A DNA stretch of 20,353 nt, from the NCBI GenBank assembly GCA_050730675.1, contig JBOHNM010000071.1:1-20353 (forward strand), in the 5' to 3' direction. Shown piece by piece: positions 7,545 to 16,317 of this stretch. Made by a program: the position numbers and the translations under genes. This DNA is from JBOHNM01 sp050730675. GTDB taxonomy: Bacteria > Planctomycetota > Phycisphaerae > Phycisphaerales > UBA1924. How positions within the stretch are numbered: the first letter of the stretch is position 1; each line of letters begins with the position of its first letter. The notes beneath the pieces were generated by a model, which was not told the DNA's origin, made no database searches, and saw nothing but the letters and a program-made list of their open reading frames with translations.

Positions 7545-10500
7545 GGCAGATTCTCTCCAAGTCGCAACGCCCACAACCGTGCCATGGTTTCTTCCGTGAG
7601 ACGGACCTGCATCAGGATGTCATTGGTCGCCCGACGCTGCGTTGTCAGCTCTGCCAGGAGGGCCCGCACCATCGGCGCCGTCGCGGGCTTCTCGCCGGTG
7701 ACCAGGTACGCCATGGCTTCCACCGCCGCGAGCTGCTCGACCGCAAAGAGCTGCACCGGCCCGCTCGCCAAGCTGCGCCGTGCTTCGCGCCGCGCATCCA
7801 CAGCATCCAGACGCACCGGCGCCCGTTCGTTGGGAACGAACCGCTCGGCCTCGGCCCGCAGCTTCCGATACTGCCGCTCCGCCTGCGTGCGGAGCCGTGT
7901 CGGCGCCGGGGCATTGGCGTCGAGCGTGCCTTCGCCTGTAATCTCACCGTACGTCTCGGCCATCCCCGCCGCCAGTGTGTCGATCGCGCTGCTCGGCGAG
8001 GCGCCGGCCATCAGTTCCAGCATCCGGTCAACCGTCGCGCGTCGGGCGTTCAGCATCCAATCGTCCCGGCTCATCGGGCCCAGCGGTGCACCGGTGAGCT
8101 TCTCGATGAAGTCGCCAACTCCGGCATTTCGCGGCACCCGCGGCAGCACCTTCAGCAGCGCGTAGAGCATCACCGGCGAGTTGCTGTATTTCAGCGCCGC
8201 CGCCTGCGCCCCCTTGCGAAGTTCTCCGACGCCGTGCGTGCAGGCCAGCTCCACCGCGACGTCCGCATCCATCTGGCTCAGGGAATCGCCGCCGTACGCC
8301 TCCATGTCCTTCAACCGAGTCACCTTCGCCGCGATCGTGCGGTCGGCCACAAGCAATTGCAACGCCCAGCGCGGCTGCTCTTCCGCCGCCCGCGCCACAC
8401 TGATGTTGACTCCGCCCGAGGACATCACAAACAGCAGGGACGAGCCCGTCGTGCCCTTGGCAAGCACCGCCGCAGCGTCATCGGACTTGTTCAACCAGCG
8501 CAGCGACGCCGCCAGGTTCAACCGCGCCAGCGCCGCCGCTTGTGCGAGTGCTTCGACCGCTGTGAGGTCACGCCTGGATTCCGCCAGCGTCTCTCGCACT
8601 TTCATCGCCCATGCAGACTGGTCGCCGGCCGTTCCACCCGCCGGAGTGATCGACCATACCGTGGCGAACCGTTCACGCAGCTGCGCCCGCTGCGCCTCGG
8701 TTGCGCGGGCGGGCAGGATCATCGTGAGATCGACACCCTCGGCCATGGAACGACTGGCGACCGCGGCCGTCGCGACATTCAGCATCGGCGAGCTGACACG
8801 TCCATCCGCAAGCCACGCCAGCAGCCGCGTGCGAGATGCCTCGCCCGGCTTGAATCGCTCACGCCCGATCAGGCTCGTCACCAGTTGGAACGACGCTTGG
8901 TTGGTGAGCGGATCGGGCGCGCCGCGCAGCACCTGCTCGATGCCGTCGAGCACCAGTTCCGCCGCGCCACGCTCGGCTGCCGCCGGGTCGAGCGCGACGC
9001 TCGCCGCCGCTTTAGCCGCCTCTTCCCAGCGCTGGAACGCCAGCACGATGTCGGCGATCGCCGGTTCGCGCACGGCAGGATCGGCGTCAGTGGCCGCCGC
9101 GCTCCGCAGTGACGGCAGCAGCCGGACGGGCATGAGCCGAACGCCCAGCACCACGCCGCTGTTGAATGTCGGCGTGCCGCTCGGCCGGTCCGCACCCAGC
9201 GCCAGCTCGAGGGCTTCCTGCACGCGGTGCGTCGCCTCGGCGGGCAGGTTCCGCTCGCGAGACAGCCGCACCAGCATCCCGCACGACCACACCTGCGGCC
9301 ACACATCTGCCGCCTGGAGCCCCGGCAGCTTCGAGTCGGGATCGATCATCGGCGAAGTCGGCAGCACCTCGCCGAGCGCCGATGACAAACGCGGGGCATC
9401 ATCCGCCACCCGCAATAGATACTCCGTCGTCGCGTCGAGCATCGCCTGGCGGTAGCTCGCGTCGTACTTCGGCCACCACGCCCTGAACGACCGCACCGCG
9501 CCGACGAACTTCATGTCCGCTTCCGCCGGGGTTTCACGGGCCAATTCCGACCCCTTGCGCAAATCACTGAGAACGCCCGCGGCATCGGGAGCGGCCGTCC
9601 CGGCCACCGGCGGATTCGCACCCGCAGGCTTGAGGGTCTTGGGCATCGTCGCTGCGGCGGGCTGGCTATCGCCCGGCATTGCCGCCGGCTGCGCCGCAGT
9701 GCTGTCCGTCGGCGGCGTTGTCGAAGCCGCGGGCTTCTGACCCGTGCCGTCGGAACGGCCGCCCGTGTTCGCGCCAGCGTTCGTGCCTGCGCCGGTCCCC
9801 GGCGTCGCTCCGCCACCTGCACCCCCACCCCCGCCCCCCGCAGCTGAGATCAACAGCACCACCAGCGTCACCACCACCACGGCCACGCCGACCGACCCGA
9901 TAATCAGCGCTTTGCGGATGAACGCCTCGCCCGCCTCCTGGCCGGCGCCATCGATATTTGGCCCATATTCGTGTCCGCGGGATTGCGACGTCGCCACACC
10001 CAATTCGCCCGCCACCTCGTCTTCATCCTCGTCGGGCACCTCGATCGGCGAACTGGTGGCGAGATTGGCGATCGTCGCTCCCACCGCAGATGCAGGAAAC
10101 CCCTTCGCCTGCGCAATCGCCGAGAGCTGCTGCACCAGAGCGAAGTCCACCCGTCCGTGCTGCATGAGCAGCCGTGAGGCGTCCCCCTCCAGCCCTGTCA
10201 ACTCTCGCTGCGGACCCGGCGGTCGCGCGGGCTTTACCGTTTTCCGCTTGGCAGGCGTTGGCCGCGGTGGTGGCGCAGAGCCAGGCCCCAGCATGTCCAC
10301 CGGTCGCTCGGCGGGCCGCCCGGGCGCCGGCGGCGCCTCGGCCTCCTGCCCCTCCGGCGTATACAGCCGCATCATCTGGTCCGCGACACTCTGCAGTGCA
10401 TGGGTAAGCTGCCGTGCCAGCGGTCCGCCGCTGGTCGGGTGCGCTCGCACCAGCGCCAGCCGTTGCTGGAGCGCCCCTTCGATCGTCGCGCGGTCGGTCA

Positions 10501-10609
10501 TCGCCGGGCTGAGGCCCAGCATCGTCTCCGGCCACAGCGGGTCGAACTGCTCCGCCGCCATCGTTCCGAAGTAGAGCCCGATGAGTTCGCGTGCCTGGGC
10601 GGGAGTCAC
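7541..10609 (-). CDS. Large single-pass membrane protein with helical-repeat periplasmic part
   Basis: The 1022-residue protein starts at GTG 10609, overlapping the upstream stop as GTGA; the frame stays open to 10990, but that part is the shadow of the upstream gene. Residues 1-233 are predicted cytoplasmic: a helical N-terminus (TPAQARELIGLYF), a Pro-rich linker (90-135), a small helical segment (137-190, LLMQHGRVDFALVQQLSAIA) and an acidic stretch (DEDEDE, 193-198). A membrane helix spans 234-256 (ALIIGSVGVAVVVVTLVVLL), followed at once by a Gly run (258-267) and a Ser/Thr/Pro/Ala linker. Residues 345-1022 are Ala/Leu-rich helices, probably HEAT- or TPR-like, outside the membrane. It may act as a scaffold connecting cytoplasm and periplasm in the ExbBD system. 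No named family recognised. Confidence 0.85.
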   Translation of the reverse strand: MTPAQARELIGLYFGTMAAEQFDPLWPETMLGLSPAMTDRATIEGALQQRLALVRAHPTSGGPLARQLTHALQSVADQMMRLYTPEGQEAEAPPAPGRPAERPVDMLGPGSAPPPRPTPAKRKTVKPARPPGPQRELTGLEGDASRLLMQHGRVDFALVQQLSAIAQAKGFPASAVGATIANLATSSPIEVPDEDEDEVAGELGVATSQSRGHEYGPNIDGAGQEAGEAFIRKALIIGSVGVAVVVVTLVVLLISAAGGGGGGAGGGATPGTGAGTNAGANTGGRSDGTGQKPAASTTPPTDSTAAQPAAMPGDSQPAAATMPKTLKPAGANPPVAGTAAPDAAGVLSDLRKGSELARETPAEADMKFVGAVRSFRAWWPKYDASYRQAMLDATTEYLLRVADDAPRLSSALGEVLPTSPMIDPDSKLPGLQAADVWPQVWSCGMLVRLSRERNLPAEATHRVQEALELALGADRPSGTPTFNSGVVLGVRLMPVRLLPSLRSAAATDADPAVREPAIADIVLAFQRWEEAAKAAASVALDPAAAERGAAELVLDGIEQVLRGAPDPLTNQASFQLVTSLIGRERFKPGEASRTRLLAWLADGRVSSPMLNVATAAVASRSMAEGVDLTMILPARATEAQRAQLRERFATVWSITPAGGTAGDQSAWAMKVRETLAESRRDLTAVEALAQAAALARLNLAASLRWLNKSDDAAAVLAKGTTGSSLLFVMSSGGVNISVARAAEEQPRWALQLLVADRTIAAKVTRLKDMEAYGGDSLSQMDADVAVELACTHGVGELRKGAQAAALKYSNSPVMLYALLKVLPRVPRNAGVGDFIEKLTGAPLGPMSRDDWMLNARRATVDRMLELMAGASPSSAIDTLAAGMAETYGEITGEGTLDANAPAPTRLRTQAERQYRKLRAEAERFVPNERAPVRLDAVDARREARRSLASGPVQLFAVEQLAAVEAMAYLVTGEKPATAPMVRALLAELTTQRRATNDILMQVRLTEETMARLWALRLGENLP
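9822..9839 (-). other. G-run tract with G-quadruplex potential
   Basis: On the minus (coding) strand this holds three G-runs of 6, 5 and 5 bases split by single bases, with GG pairs just downstream. It encodes the polyglycine stretch right after the membrane helix of the 1022-residue protein. Folding in mRNA could slow translation at the point where the helix leaves the ribosome. Potential only. Confidence 0.35.
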
Positions 10610-13341
10610 GGCGTTCCTCCCTGGTTGGTCGGCACCGGCTCGGGCACGATCTGCTTGTACAGCTCGCGCAGCTTGCTCCCCCACGGCTCGGGCCCGAAGT
10701 TCGGGTACAGCAGCGCGTGCTGTTTCAGCGATTGCTCCGCCAGCGGCGGATCGGTGTGGATCAGCACACGCATGTGGTTGTACCGCGCCCGGTACCACTC
10801 CGGCGTCCCCGGTTCCAGCCCGCTCGAAAGCAGCCGCCAGCATTCCACCGCGGTGCTCATATCCCCGGCGGCCTCCGAAAGCTCCGCCAGGCGCAGCAGC
10901 GGCTCGGTCAGGTTTGGGCTTGCAGCCAACACCGCCTTGTCGAGTTTGATCGCCAGGTCCCGCGCCGCGCTGTCCTGCCCCAGCTCCCACACCCGCGCCG
11001 CCGCCCGTGCCACCGTCAGGTACGCCGTTGCCACCGCTGGATCGTTCATCGCCGCCTTCTCGGCCCCCAACTGCTCAATCACCGCGCCGCCCTGCTTCAC
11101 CACCCGCCGCGCCGCGGCCAAAACATCCGCCGGCGGCTGCTTCGCCTGCTCCGCCCGTTGCCACAACTGCACCGACCGCTGGTAGAGCACGCGCGAGGCC
11201 GACACCGCGTACCGCCGCGCTCCCTCGCCCCCGGGCTCGTTCAGTCGTTTGGTGAATCCATCGGCAATCCGCTCCGCGGCGGGCTGGTCGTCCTTCGCCA
11301 GCAGCAGTTGGAACCGCCGGAAATCCAGCTCGTCCTGGATCTTCGACAGGTCCAGCGTCCGGTGCGCCGCCACCTGGTCCAGCACGCCCAGCACGCCCTC
11401 GGCTCGCGTGATATCCGGCGCGGGCACGCTCAGCATCGCGTCGAGCAATTGCCGCACATCCACCACCACCCGCTCGCCCGCAGCCTCTCCATCCGCCCCG
11501 CTCTCGGTGAGCGCCGCGCGCCGATCCTGCAACAGAAGTTCCTCCGCCACCGTCACAAACCGCGCGGCAAGGAACGCCCGATCATCCGCTGTTGCGGACC
11601 GGAATCGCCGGTAAAGCAGCCGCGCCGCTTGACGGCGTGACGACTCATACACCGGCGAGTCCTTGCTCACCGCAAGCAAGGTCTTGATCGCTTCTTCATC
11701 GCTCACCTTCCCCGACGCCGTCTGGCGGATCATCAGCTGCGCCGCCCGTTCGGTCCCCGGGTGCTGCTTGACAAAGAGCGTCGTCAGTTCCTCGAGCCGC
11801 TCGGTCACGTTCGACGCCGCCTGGGCCTCGCCCGTCTTGCGCACCAGCTTGTCCAGCGCCACAATCGCCAGCCACAAAGACTCCTGCGCATCGGCATCGG
11901 CCTTGGCGACCCGAGCGATCTCCGCCGCCTTGCTGAACCGGTCCGCCGCCTCACGCAATTGCCCGGCGTGGTACAGCGCCCGTCCTGAGAGTTGCAGTGC
12001 CCGCGATTTTTCCGCCGCGAAGTGCTGAGCATCCTCCTGTTCTGTGGCGTGGTCGAGCAGCCGTGACGCCTGCATGTACGCGTTCACCACCGCGGCTTCG
12101 CCCGACGGCTCGTCCACATTCTCCCCGGCTTTGCGCTGCGCCTCGATCGCGTGCTCGTACTCCTGCGCCCCGCGCACGTACAGGACAATGAAACCCTTCT
12201 CGCCCAGCAACTGCGTGCCGTACCGCCCTGTCAGGTCCAGCACATGTCCAAGCTGCCGCCGCTCCACCAGGTCCTGCAGCGCGATCTGGCTCAGCCGAGT
12301 GAGCGTGTCATCACGAGTGTCGATCAGCGCATCGAGCGTGACCACCGCCAGCAGCCGCGCCACGTTCACCGGGAGCGCCTCGCTCGTGATCCCCGCCTTC
12401 CGCGCCCGATCCACTTCGGTGAACAGGTTCGCCCAGCGCTTGGCCCCCGCCAGCACGCTGATCCGTCGCGCCAAGAGCTGCTGCTTCACATCACCCGGCG
12501 CGTCGGGGCTCTCCTCCACCTGTGTCAGCCACCACATCGCGTCGTCGTCCTGCCCGCGCTTGCCGTACACCAGGGCCGTGCCGATCGCCGCCCGCGCGAT
12601 GTGGTCGTACCGCAGCTGCGCCTTGTTGATCTTGTCCCGCGTCGGATAGCCGCTGGCGTTATGCCCGAGAATGTGCCCGAACGCCTTCAGCGCGTCGTTC
12701 AGTGACGTGTCGCTGTTGCTCACCAGCGCCAGGTAGTAGTTCGTCCATCCCGCGTAGTACCACGCGACCGACCGCAGCCGCCTGGCATCCTCTGCCTGCG
12801 TGTCCTTGGCATCATCGTTGGCGGTCGATGCCCGCTCCGCTGCGTCCGCCCGTTTGCTCAACTCGGTCGCCAACGTCTCGAGCTGCGGCTTGATCTGCCG
12901 CAGGATCTTCTCCGCCTCCGCCCGCTGCGCCCCGTCGGCCAGGCGCAGGCGGTGCAGTTCCGCCAACTCTTCCGCCCGCGCATACGCCCGCCGCGCCATG
13001 TCCAGCCGCAGCTCCGCCTGCTGGCTCTCCGGCACAAGCTTGAGTAGTTGCTGCCCGCGCTCGAACCACGACTCGCGCTCCTCCGCAGTCTGCGCAGAGC
13101 CCATCAGGTCAACGTAGATCTTTCCCAGCCGCTCGGCCAGTTTGGCCCGCTCCTCCCCCGTGGCTGTCTTCAGTTTCTGGGCCAGGTGCTCGGCCAGCAA
13201 CGTCTTCAGCCCCTGCCGCTCAAGATACACCTCGATCGCCACCGGCTCGCGGTCACCCTGCCCGAGCGCCGGCCGCGCCGCGCACGCGGCCGCCGCCACG
13301 CCCACCGCCACAATCACGCGCGCTCTACTTCCCCGCCACAT
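10606..13341 (-). CDS. Exported TPR-like helical-repeat protein (911 aa)
   Basis: The protein opens with a signal peptide (RGSRARVIVAVGVAAAAC core, likely cut after ALG at 25-27). The remainder is almost entirely Ala/Leu/Arg-rich amphipathic helices in TPR style, clearest at about 445-485 (ALYHAGQLREAADRFSKAAE) and in the C-terminal region about 800-900 (LRLAELSEAAGDMSTAVECW). TPR proteins are adaptors for protein complexes; in the Tol system the TPR protein CpoB has such a role, but similarity beyond the repeat type is not evident. The ATG at 13341 lies 17 bases inside the end of the second ExbD gene, and the stop overlaps the next GTG as GTGA. It is probably a periplasmic part of the ExbBD/VWA complex. 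Confidence 0.88.
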   Translation of the reverse strand: MWRGSRARVIVAVGVAAAACAARPALGQGDREPVAIEVYLERQGLKTLLAEHLAQKLKTATGEERAKLAERLGKIYVDLMGSAQTAEERESWFERGQQLLKLVPESQQAELRLDMARRAYARAEELAELHRLRLADGAQRAEAEKILRQIKPQLETLATELSKRADAAERASTANDDAKDTQAEDARRLRSVAWYYAGWTNYYLALVSNSDTSLNDALKAFGHILGHNASGYPTRDKINKAQLRYDHIARAAIGTALVYGKRGQDDDAMWWLTQVEESPDAPGDVKQQLLARRISVLAGAKRWANLFTEVDRARKAGITSEALPVNVARLLAVVTLDALIDTRDDTLTRLSQIALQDLVERRQLGHVLDLTGRYGTQLLGEKGFIVLYVRGAQEYEHAIEAQRKAGENVDEPSGEAAVVNAYMQASRLLDHATEQEDAQHFAAEKSRALQLSGRALYHAGQLREAADRFSKAAEIARVAKADADAQESLWLAIVALDKLVRKTGEAQAASNVTERLEELTTLFVKQHPGTERAAQLMIRQTASGKVSDEEAIKTLLAVSKDSPVYESSRRQAARLLYRRFRSATADDRAFLAARFVTVAEELLLQDRRAALTESGADGEAAGERVVVDVRQLLDAMLSVPAPDITRAEGVLGVLDQVAAHRTLDLSKIQDELDFRRFQLLLAKDDQPAAERIADGFTKRLNEPGGEGARRYAVSASRVLYQRSVQLWQRAEQAKQPPADVLAAARRVVKQGGAVIEQLGAEKAAMNDPAVATAYLTVARAAARVWELGQDSAARDLAIKLDKAVLAASPNLTEPLLRLAELSEAAGDMSTAVECWRLLSSGLEPGTPEWYRARYNHMRVLIHTDPPLAEQSLKQHALLYPNFGPEPWGSKLRELYKQIVPEPVPTNQGGTP

Positions 13342-13747
13342 AGCTCACCCGGGTGAACCCGGCATCGCGGCACGCTTGAAGCGCCGCCGCCGCCGCCGAC
13401 ACCGGCACCTCGTCCGACACCTTCACCACGATCCCCGGCTCTTTCGGCAGCTTGCCGAGGATCGCCGCGGCTTCCTTCTTGTCCTTCATCGCCCGGTCGG
13501 CCAGCCGGTAACGCACCGCGCCGCCGGCCGACTCCACGTACAGGATCTGCGACTGCAAGTCCGTGCCGCGCCCGGCGCCTTTTTTGTCCGTCGCGATCGC
13601 CGACTGCAACTCCGCATCCGGCGCGGCGAGCGTCCCCGCCGCCATGAAGTACAGCAGCATGAAGAAGATCACGTCAAGCAACGCCACCAAGGGCAGCACC
13701 ATGCTGCCCTCTTCCCGACGCGATCGCTTGAGTCGTGACGTGAACAC
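13325..13747 (-). CDS. ExbD/TolR-like protein 2
   Basis: The 140-residue protein has a short basic cytoplasmic start (SRLKRSRREEG), one membrane helix (about 17-37, MVLPLVALLDVIFFMLLYFM) carrying the conserved Asp at residue 25 that takes part in proton passage in ExbD/TolR, and a periplasmic domain with KEPGIVVKVSDEVPVSAAAAAL, the usual ExbD C-terminal pattern. I chose GTG at 13747, two bases after the stop of ExbD 1; an ATG at 13783 would overlap that gene by 34 bases and add 12 residues. It is more divergent than ExbD 1. With ExbB it should form a proton-driven motor unit in the inner membrane. Confidence 0.87.
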   Translation of the reverse strand: MFTSRLKRSRREEGSMVLPLVALLDVIFFMLLYFMAAGTLAAPDAELQSAIATDKKGAGRGTDLQSQILYVESAGGAVRYRLADRAMKDKKEAAAILGKLPKEPGIVVKVSDEVPVSAAAAALQACRDAGFTRVSYVAGK

Positions 13748-13749
13748 GC

Positions 13750-14178
13750 TCAGTTCCCCTCCCCACGCGTGGCAAGCTTCCACGTCCGCAGCCCGGCCTT
13801 CGCCAGCGCCCCCGCCAAAGCGTTCAGGTGCTTCGCCGGCGCGTCGCGCTCGGCGCGGATGATCAACTCCACGTCCGTGATCGGCCCGCGCCCGGCAACC
13901 TTGCTCGTGCTCGTCACCATCCGCACCACATCCTCCACGCTCACGTTGCCGCCACCCACAAGCGTCATCGTCCCGTTGGCCTCGATCTCAATGATGATCG
14001 CCGCGGCCGACTCCGCCGTCTCCGCTCCCGGCTCGCGCGGCAGATCCATCTCGCGCTGCTGCGCCCGCGCGAAGTGCGTCGAGAACATGAAGAAGATGAT
14101 GATCAGCAGCACCACGTCCGTCAAGGCCGTGATGTTCAGTTCCAGCGGTCGCTCTTCGCGCGTGCGGCGGATATTCAT
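13750..14178 (-). CDS. ExbD/TolR-like protein 1
   Basis: The 142-residue protein has the classic ExbD layout: RRTREERPLELNITALTDVVLLIIIFFMF with the proton-pathway Asp at residue 21, then a periplasmic domain with IEIEANGTMTLVGG and ELIIRAERDAPAKHLNALAGALAKAGL. The ATG at 14178 overlaps the TGA of the ExbB gene (ATGA), typical of an exbBD pair. Length is normal for the family. ExbD works as a dimer inside an ExbB pentamer, so with the following ExbD 2 a mixed dimer is possible. Confidence 0.93.
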   Translation of the reverse strand: MNIRRTREERPLELNITALTDVVLLIIIFFMFSTHFARAQQREMDLPREPGAETAESAAAIIIEIEANGTMTLVGGGNVSVEDVVRMVTSTSKVAGRGPITDVELIIRAERDAPAKHLNALAGALAKAGLRTWKLATRGEGN

Positions 14179-15017
14179 GGGGTTCCCGCCCCCGTCGTCG
14201 CCGCGCGTCCCGGCGCGCCCGCGACATTCGCCGGCCGCTGGGCCGCCCCGGCCGGTCGTGCGGCCGCTGTCGGGGTCGCCCCGGGCTGTCCCTGCAGCAA
14301 CCCGGCGAAGTGCTCGGCAACATCGCCGACATCCGCGACAAGCCGATCAGTCCGCCGCTTGAACATCGCGTGCGCCACCAGGCAGGGAATCGCGACGCTC
14401 AGCCCCAGCGCCGTGTTCACCAGCGCCTCAGACATATTCCCCGCCAGCTTGCTGCTCTTGGCCGCCCCCTCGCCCGAGCCGAGGGCCGCGAACGCTCCCA
14501 CGATGCCGATGACCGTCCCCAGCAGCCCCAGCATGGGCCCGAGATCCGACAGCACTTTCAAGCCGTGCGTCACGCGGTCGAGCTTGTCCAGCTCGCGCGA
14601 GGCCGCCTCTTCGAGCGCCGGTTTCAACTCCAGCATCCCGAACTGCGACCGCGCCGCCTTGCTCAGCCCTCCCGCCATCACGCGCGAAAGGAAGCTGTCG
14701 TTCTCCGGCGCCTTGCAGTACTGAATCGCCAGGTCAATCTGCTTCTCGCGCACCAGCCGCTCGAGCCCCTCAACCACCCGCGGCGGCGCCAGGTACGCCC
14801 GCCGCAACATCACCAGGTTGGTCACGATCAGCGCGACCGCGACGACCGACAGGATCAGCAGGATGATCGCCACCGGCCCGCCCGCCTGCAGATACCCCAG
14901 CAGCGACTTGTTCGCCATCTCCCCCGCCGTGGTCGTCGCAGGAGTGTTCGACGCAGGCGCCGTGCCTCCCGCCTGTCCCATCACCGTCACCAAGGCATAC
15001 ATCAGTGGACTGCTCAC
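14175..15017 (-). CDS. MotA/TolQ/ExbB proton-channel protein
   Basis: The 280-residue protein has three membrane helices at about 46-69, 155-180 and 200-219. The second and third hold the family core: LGPMLGLLGTVIGIVGAFAAL and SEALVNTALGLSVAIPCLVAH. A cytoplasmic segment between helices 1 and 2 (KPALEEAASRELDKLDR) is typical. Together with ExbD it uses the proton motive force to move a periplasmic partner. Unlike E. coli ExbB it has an Ala/Pro-rich tail of about 40 residues. The start is read as GTG 15017, four bases after the upstream stop; an ATG at 15002 would remove five residues. It is the third gene of the operon. Confidence 0.94.
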   Translation of the reverse strand: MSSPLMYALVTVMGQAGGTAPASNTPATTTAGEMANKSLLGYLQAGGPVAIILLILSVVAVALIVTNLVMLRRAYLAPPRVVEGLERLVREKQIDLAIQYCKAPENDSFLSRVMAGGLSKAARSQFGMLELKPALEEAASRELDKLDRVTHGLKVLSDLGPMLGLLGTVIGIVGAFAALGSGEGAAKSSKLAGNMSEALVNTALGLSVAIPCLVAHAMFKRRTDRLVADVGDVAEHFAGLLQGQPGATPTAAARPAGAAQRPANVAGAPGRAATTGAGTP

Positions 15018-15021
15018 GTGT

Positions 15022-16317
15022 TCACCGGTTCCTTTTCTCGTTGGTCGTCTTCTTCGCCGGCGGCTTGGGCGTCGGCTTTTCCGACTCCGCGGCGCCGCTG
15101 GTGTTCAAGAATCGCGAATCCAGGTCCGCACGCAGCCGCGCCGCCGCGCCCGCGTCCCCCATCGTCTCCAATTCCCCCGCCGCTTCCGCCAGGCACAGCG
15201 CCGCCAGCCCAGGCATGATGTCCCCGAACCGCGCCGGGATGTGCAGCAGTTCCAGCACGCCCATCCGCCGCTGCCCAAGCTCCGCCTCCATCAGCAGCGA
15301 CCGTCCGATCGCCGCGTGCGCCCACGCCTCCACCCATCGTGTATTCAGCGCCTCGCGCGGCGTGTCGCTCATCGCCGGCAGCACCGCGTCGGGGCTCTCC
15401 GGTCCCGCCCGCACCGTGCTCGCCAGCCCGTCGATCGAATCCACCCGGCGCGCCAGCTTGTCCCGAGCCGCTTTGCGCGTGTCGGGGTCGCCCACGCGTG
15501 ACATCACGATCTCCCACACCAACTGAGCGCCCTGTGTCGTCGGTGTCTTTCCCGCCAGCGCCGCGCCCTCCGACGCCGACTTGCTCGCCTCGAACGCCAT
15601 CGCCGCGGCGTAGTACTCCGCCAGTTCCCCCGTCAGCCCGGGCGACCCTCGCAGCTTCGCCCACTCCGGCGAATCCGTGCTCGCCCGGATCGCGTCGCCG
15701 TCCATCCGCGCCGAGTAGATCGGCGGAAGCTGCGGACACAACCCCGTGGCGATGTCCACCGCCTGGTCTCCACGCATCCCGCCGCCAACCCACGAGGCCG
15801 TCTCGCTCCGCGTGGCGATCCACGCCAGCCACGACCACGTCGCCCCGATCCGCCAACCGCGCGCCAAGCGGCACCGCACCAGCCCCTCGGCGCAGAGCGC
15901 GCCCGTCGGTCCCGGCGTCGGCCACGGATCGCCCAGCAGTTCCACGGTGTGCCCCAGCTCGCGCTCGGCCATCGCCAGGTCGCCCCGCTCCGCACGCAGC
16001 TTCGCCCGCAGCGCCGATTCACTCAGCTCCGTGTACGGCTTGAACGCCGGCTCCCCATCCGCCCGCACCAGGTCCCACGAGTACCACACCGTCCGCGGCC
16101 CTGGCAGCCGCACCCGCAGCCCGCCCGACGACACATCCACCAATTCTCCCGTCACCACCGCATTGCTGCTGCGCAGCGGCACCGTCACCAGCGGCGCGCC
16201 CGCGGCGCTCACCGCCACGGGCACAGGCACCGGCGCGGGCAGAACACCCGGCGGCGCAGCAACCGCCCAGGCGCACCTCGCACCCAGCGCCATCGCAGCC
16301 GCCGCGGCAAGCCTCAC
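15022..16317 (-). CDS. Exported protein of unknown function in the ExbBD/VWA operon
   Basis: The 431-residue protein starts with a signal peptide (residues 1-20, AAAAAMALGARCAWAVA), then a Pro/Val-rich stretch. Residues 45-86 look like a small all-beta domain (VTVPLRSSNAVVTGELVDVS, GGLRVRLPGPRTVWYSWDLV), perhaps of SH3 type. Residues 95-405 are mostly helical and Ala-rich with several Trp residues, and the last 20 residues are Lys/Pro-rich. The GTG start at 16317 overlaps the TGA of the VWA gene (GTGA), which fixes it. It is probably periplasmic and may be a partner of the VWA protein. No family recognised. Confidence 0.82.
   Translation of the reverse strand: MRLAAAAAMALGARCAWAVAAPPGVLPAPVPVPVAVSAAGAPLVTVPLRSSNAVVTGELVDVSSGGLRVRLPGPRTVWYSWDLVRADGEPAFKPYTELSESALRAKLRAERGDLAMAERELGHTVELLGDPWPTPGPTGALCAEGLVRCRLARGWRIGATWSWLAWIATRSETASWVGGGMRGDQAVDIATGLCPQLPPIYSARMDGDAIRASTDSPEWAKLRGSPGLTGELAEYYAAAMAFEASKSASEGAALAGKTPTTQGAQLVWEIVMSRVGDPDTRKAARDKLARRVDSIDGLASTVRAGPESPDAVLPAMSDTPREALNTRWVEAWAHAAIGRSLLMEAELGQRRMGVLELLHIPARFGDIMPGLAALCLAEAAGELETMGDAGAAARLRADLDSRFLNTSGAAESEKPTPKPPAKKTTNEKRNR

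Noticed and set aside
6513..9455. Long plus-strand frames (550 and 424 codons) across the large minus-strand genes
   Set aside because: Compositionally odd, no domains, and they oppose genes with signal peptides, membrane helices and start/stop overlaps.
10610..10990. Upstream extension of the 1022-residue protein
   Set aside because: Lies wholly inside the 911-aa gene in another frame and reads as low-complexity Ala/Gly/Arg; the GTG at 10609 overlapping the stop is a better start.
13828..15218. Plus-strand frames opposite the exbB/exbD genes
   Set aside because: Arg/His/Pro-rich shadow sequence; the minus strand encodes clear ExbB and ExbD.
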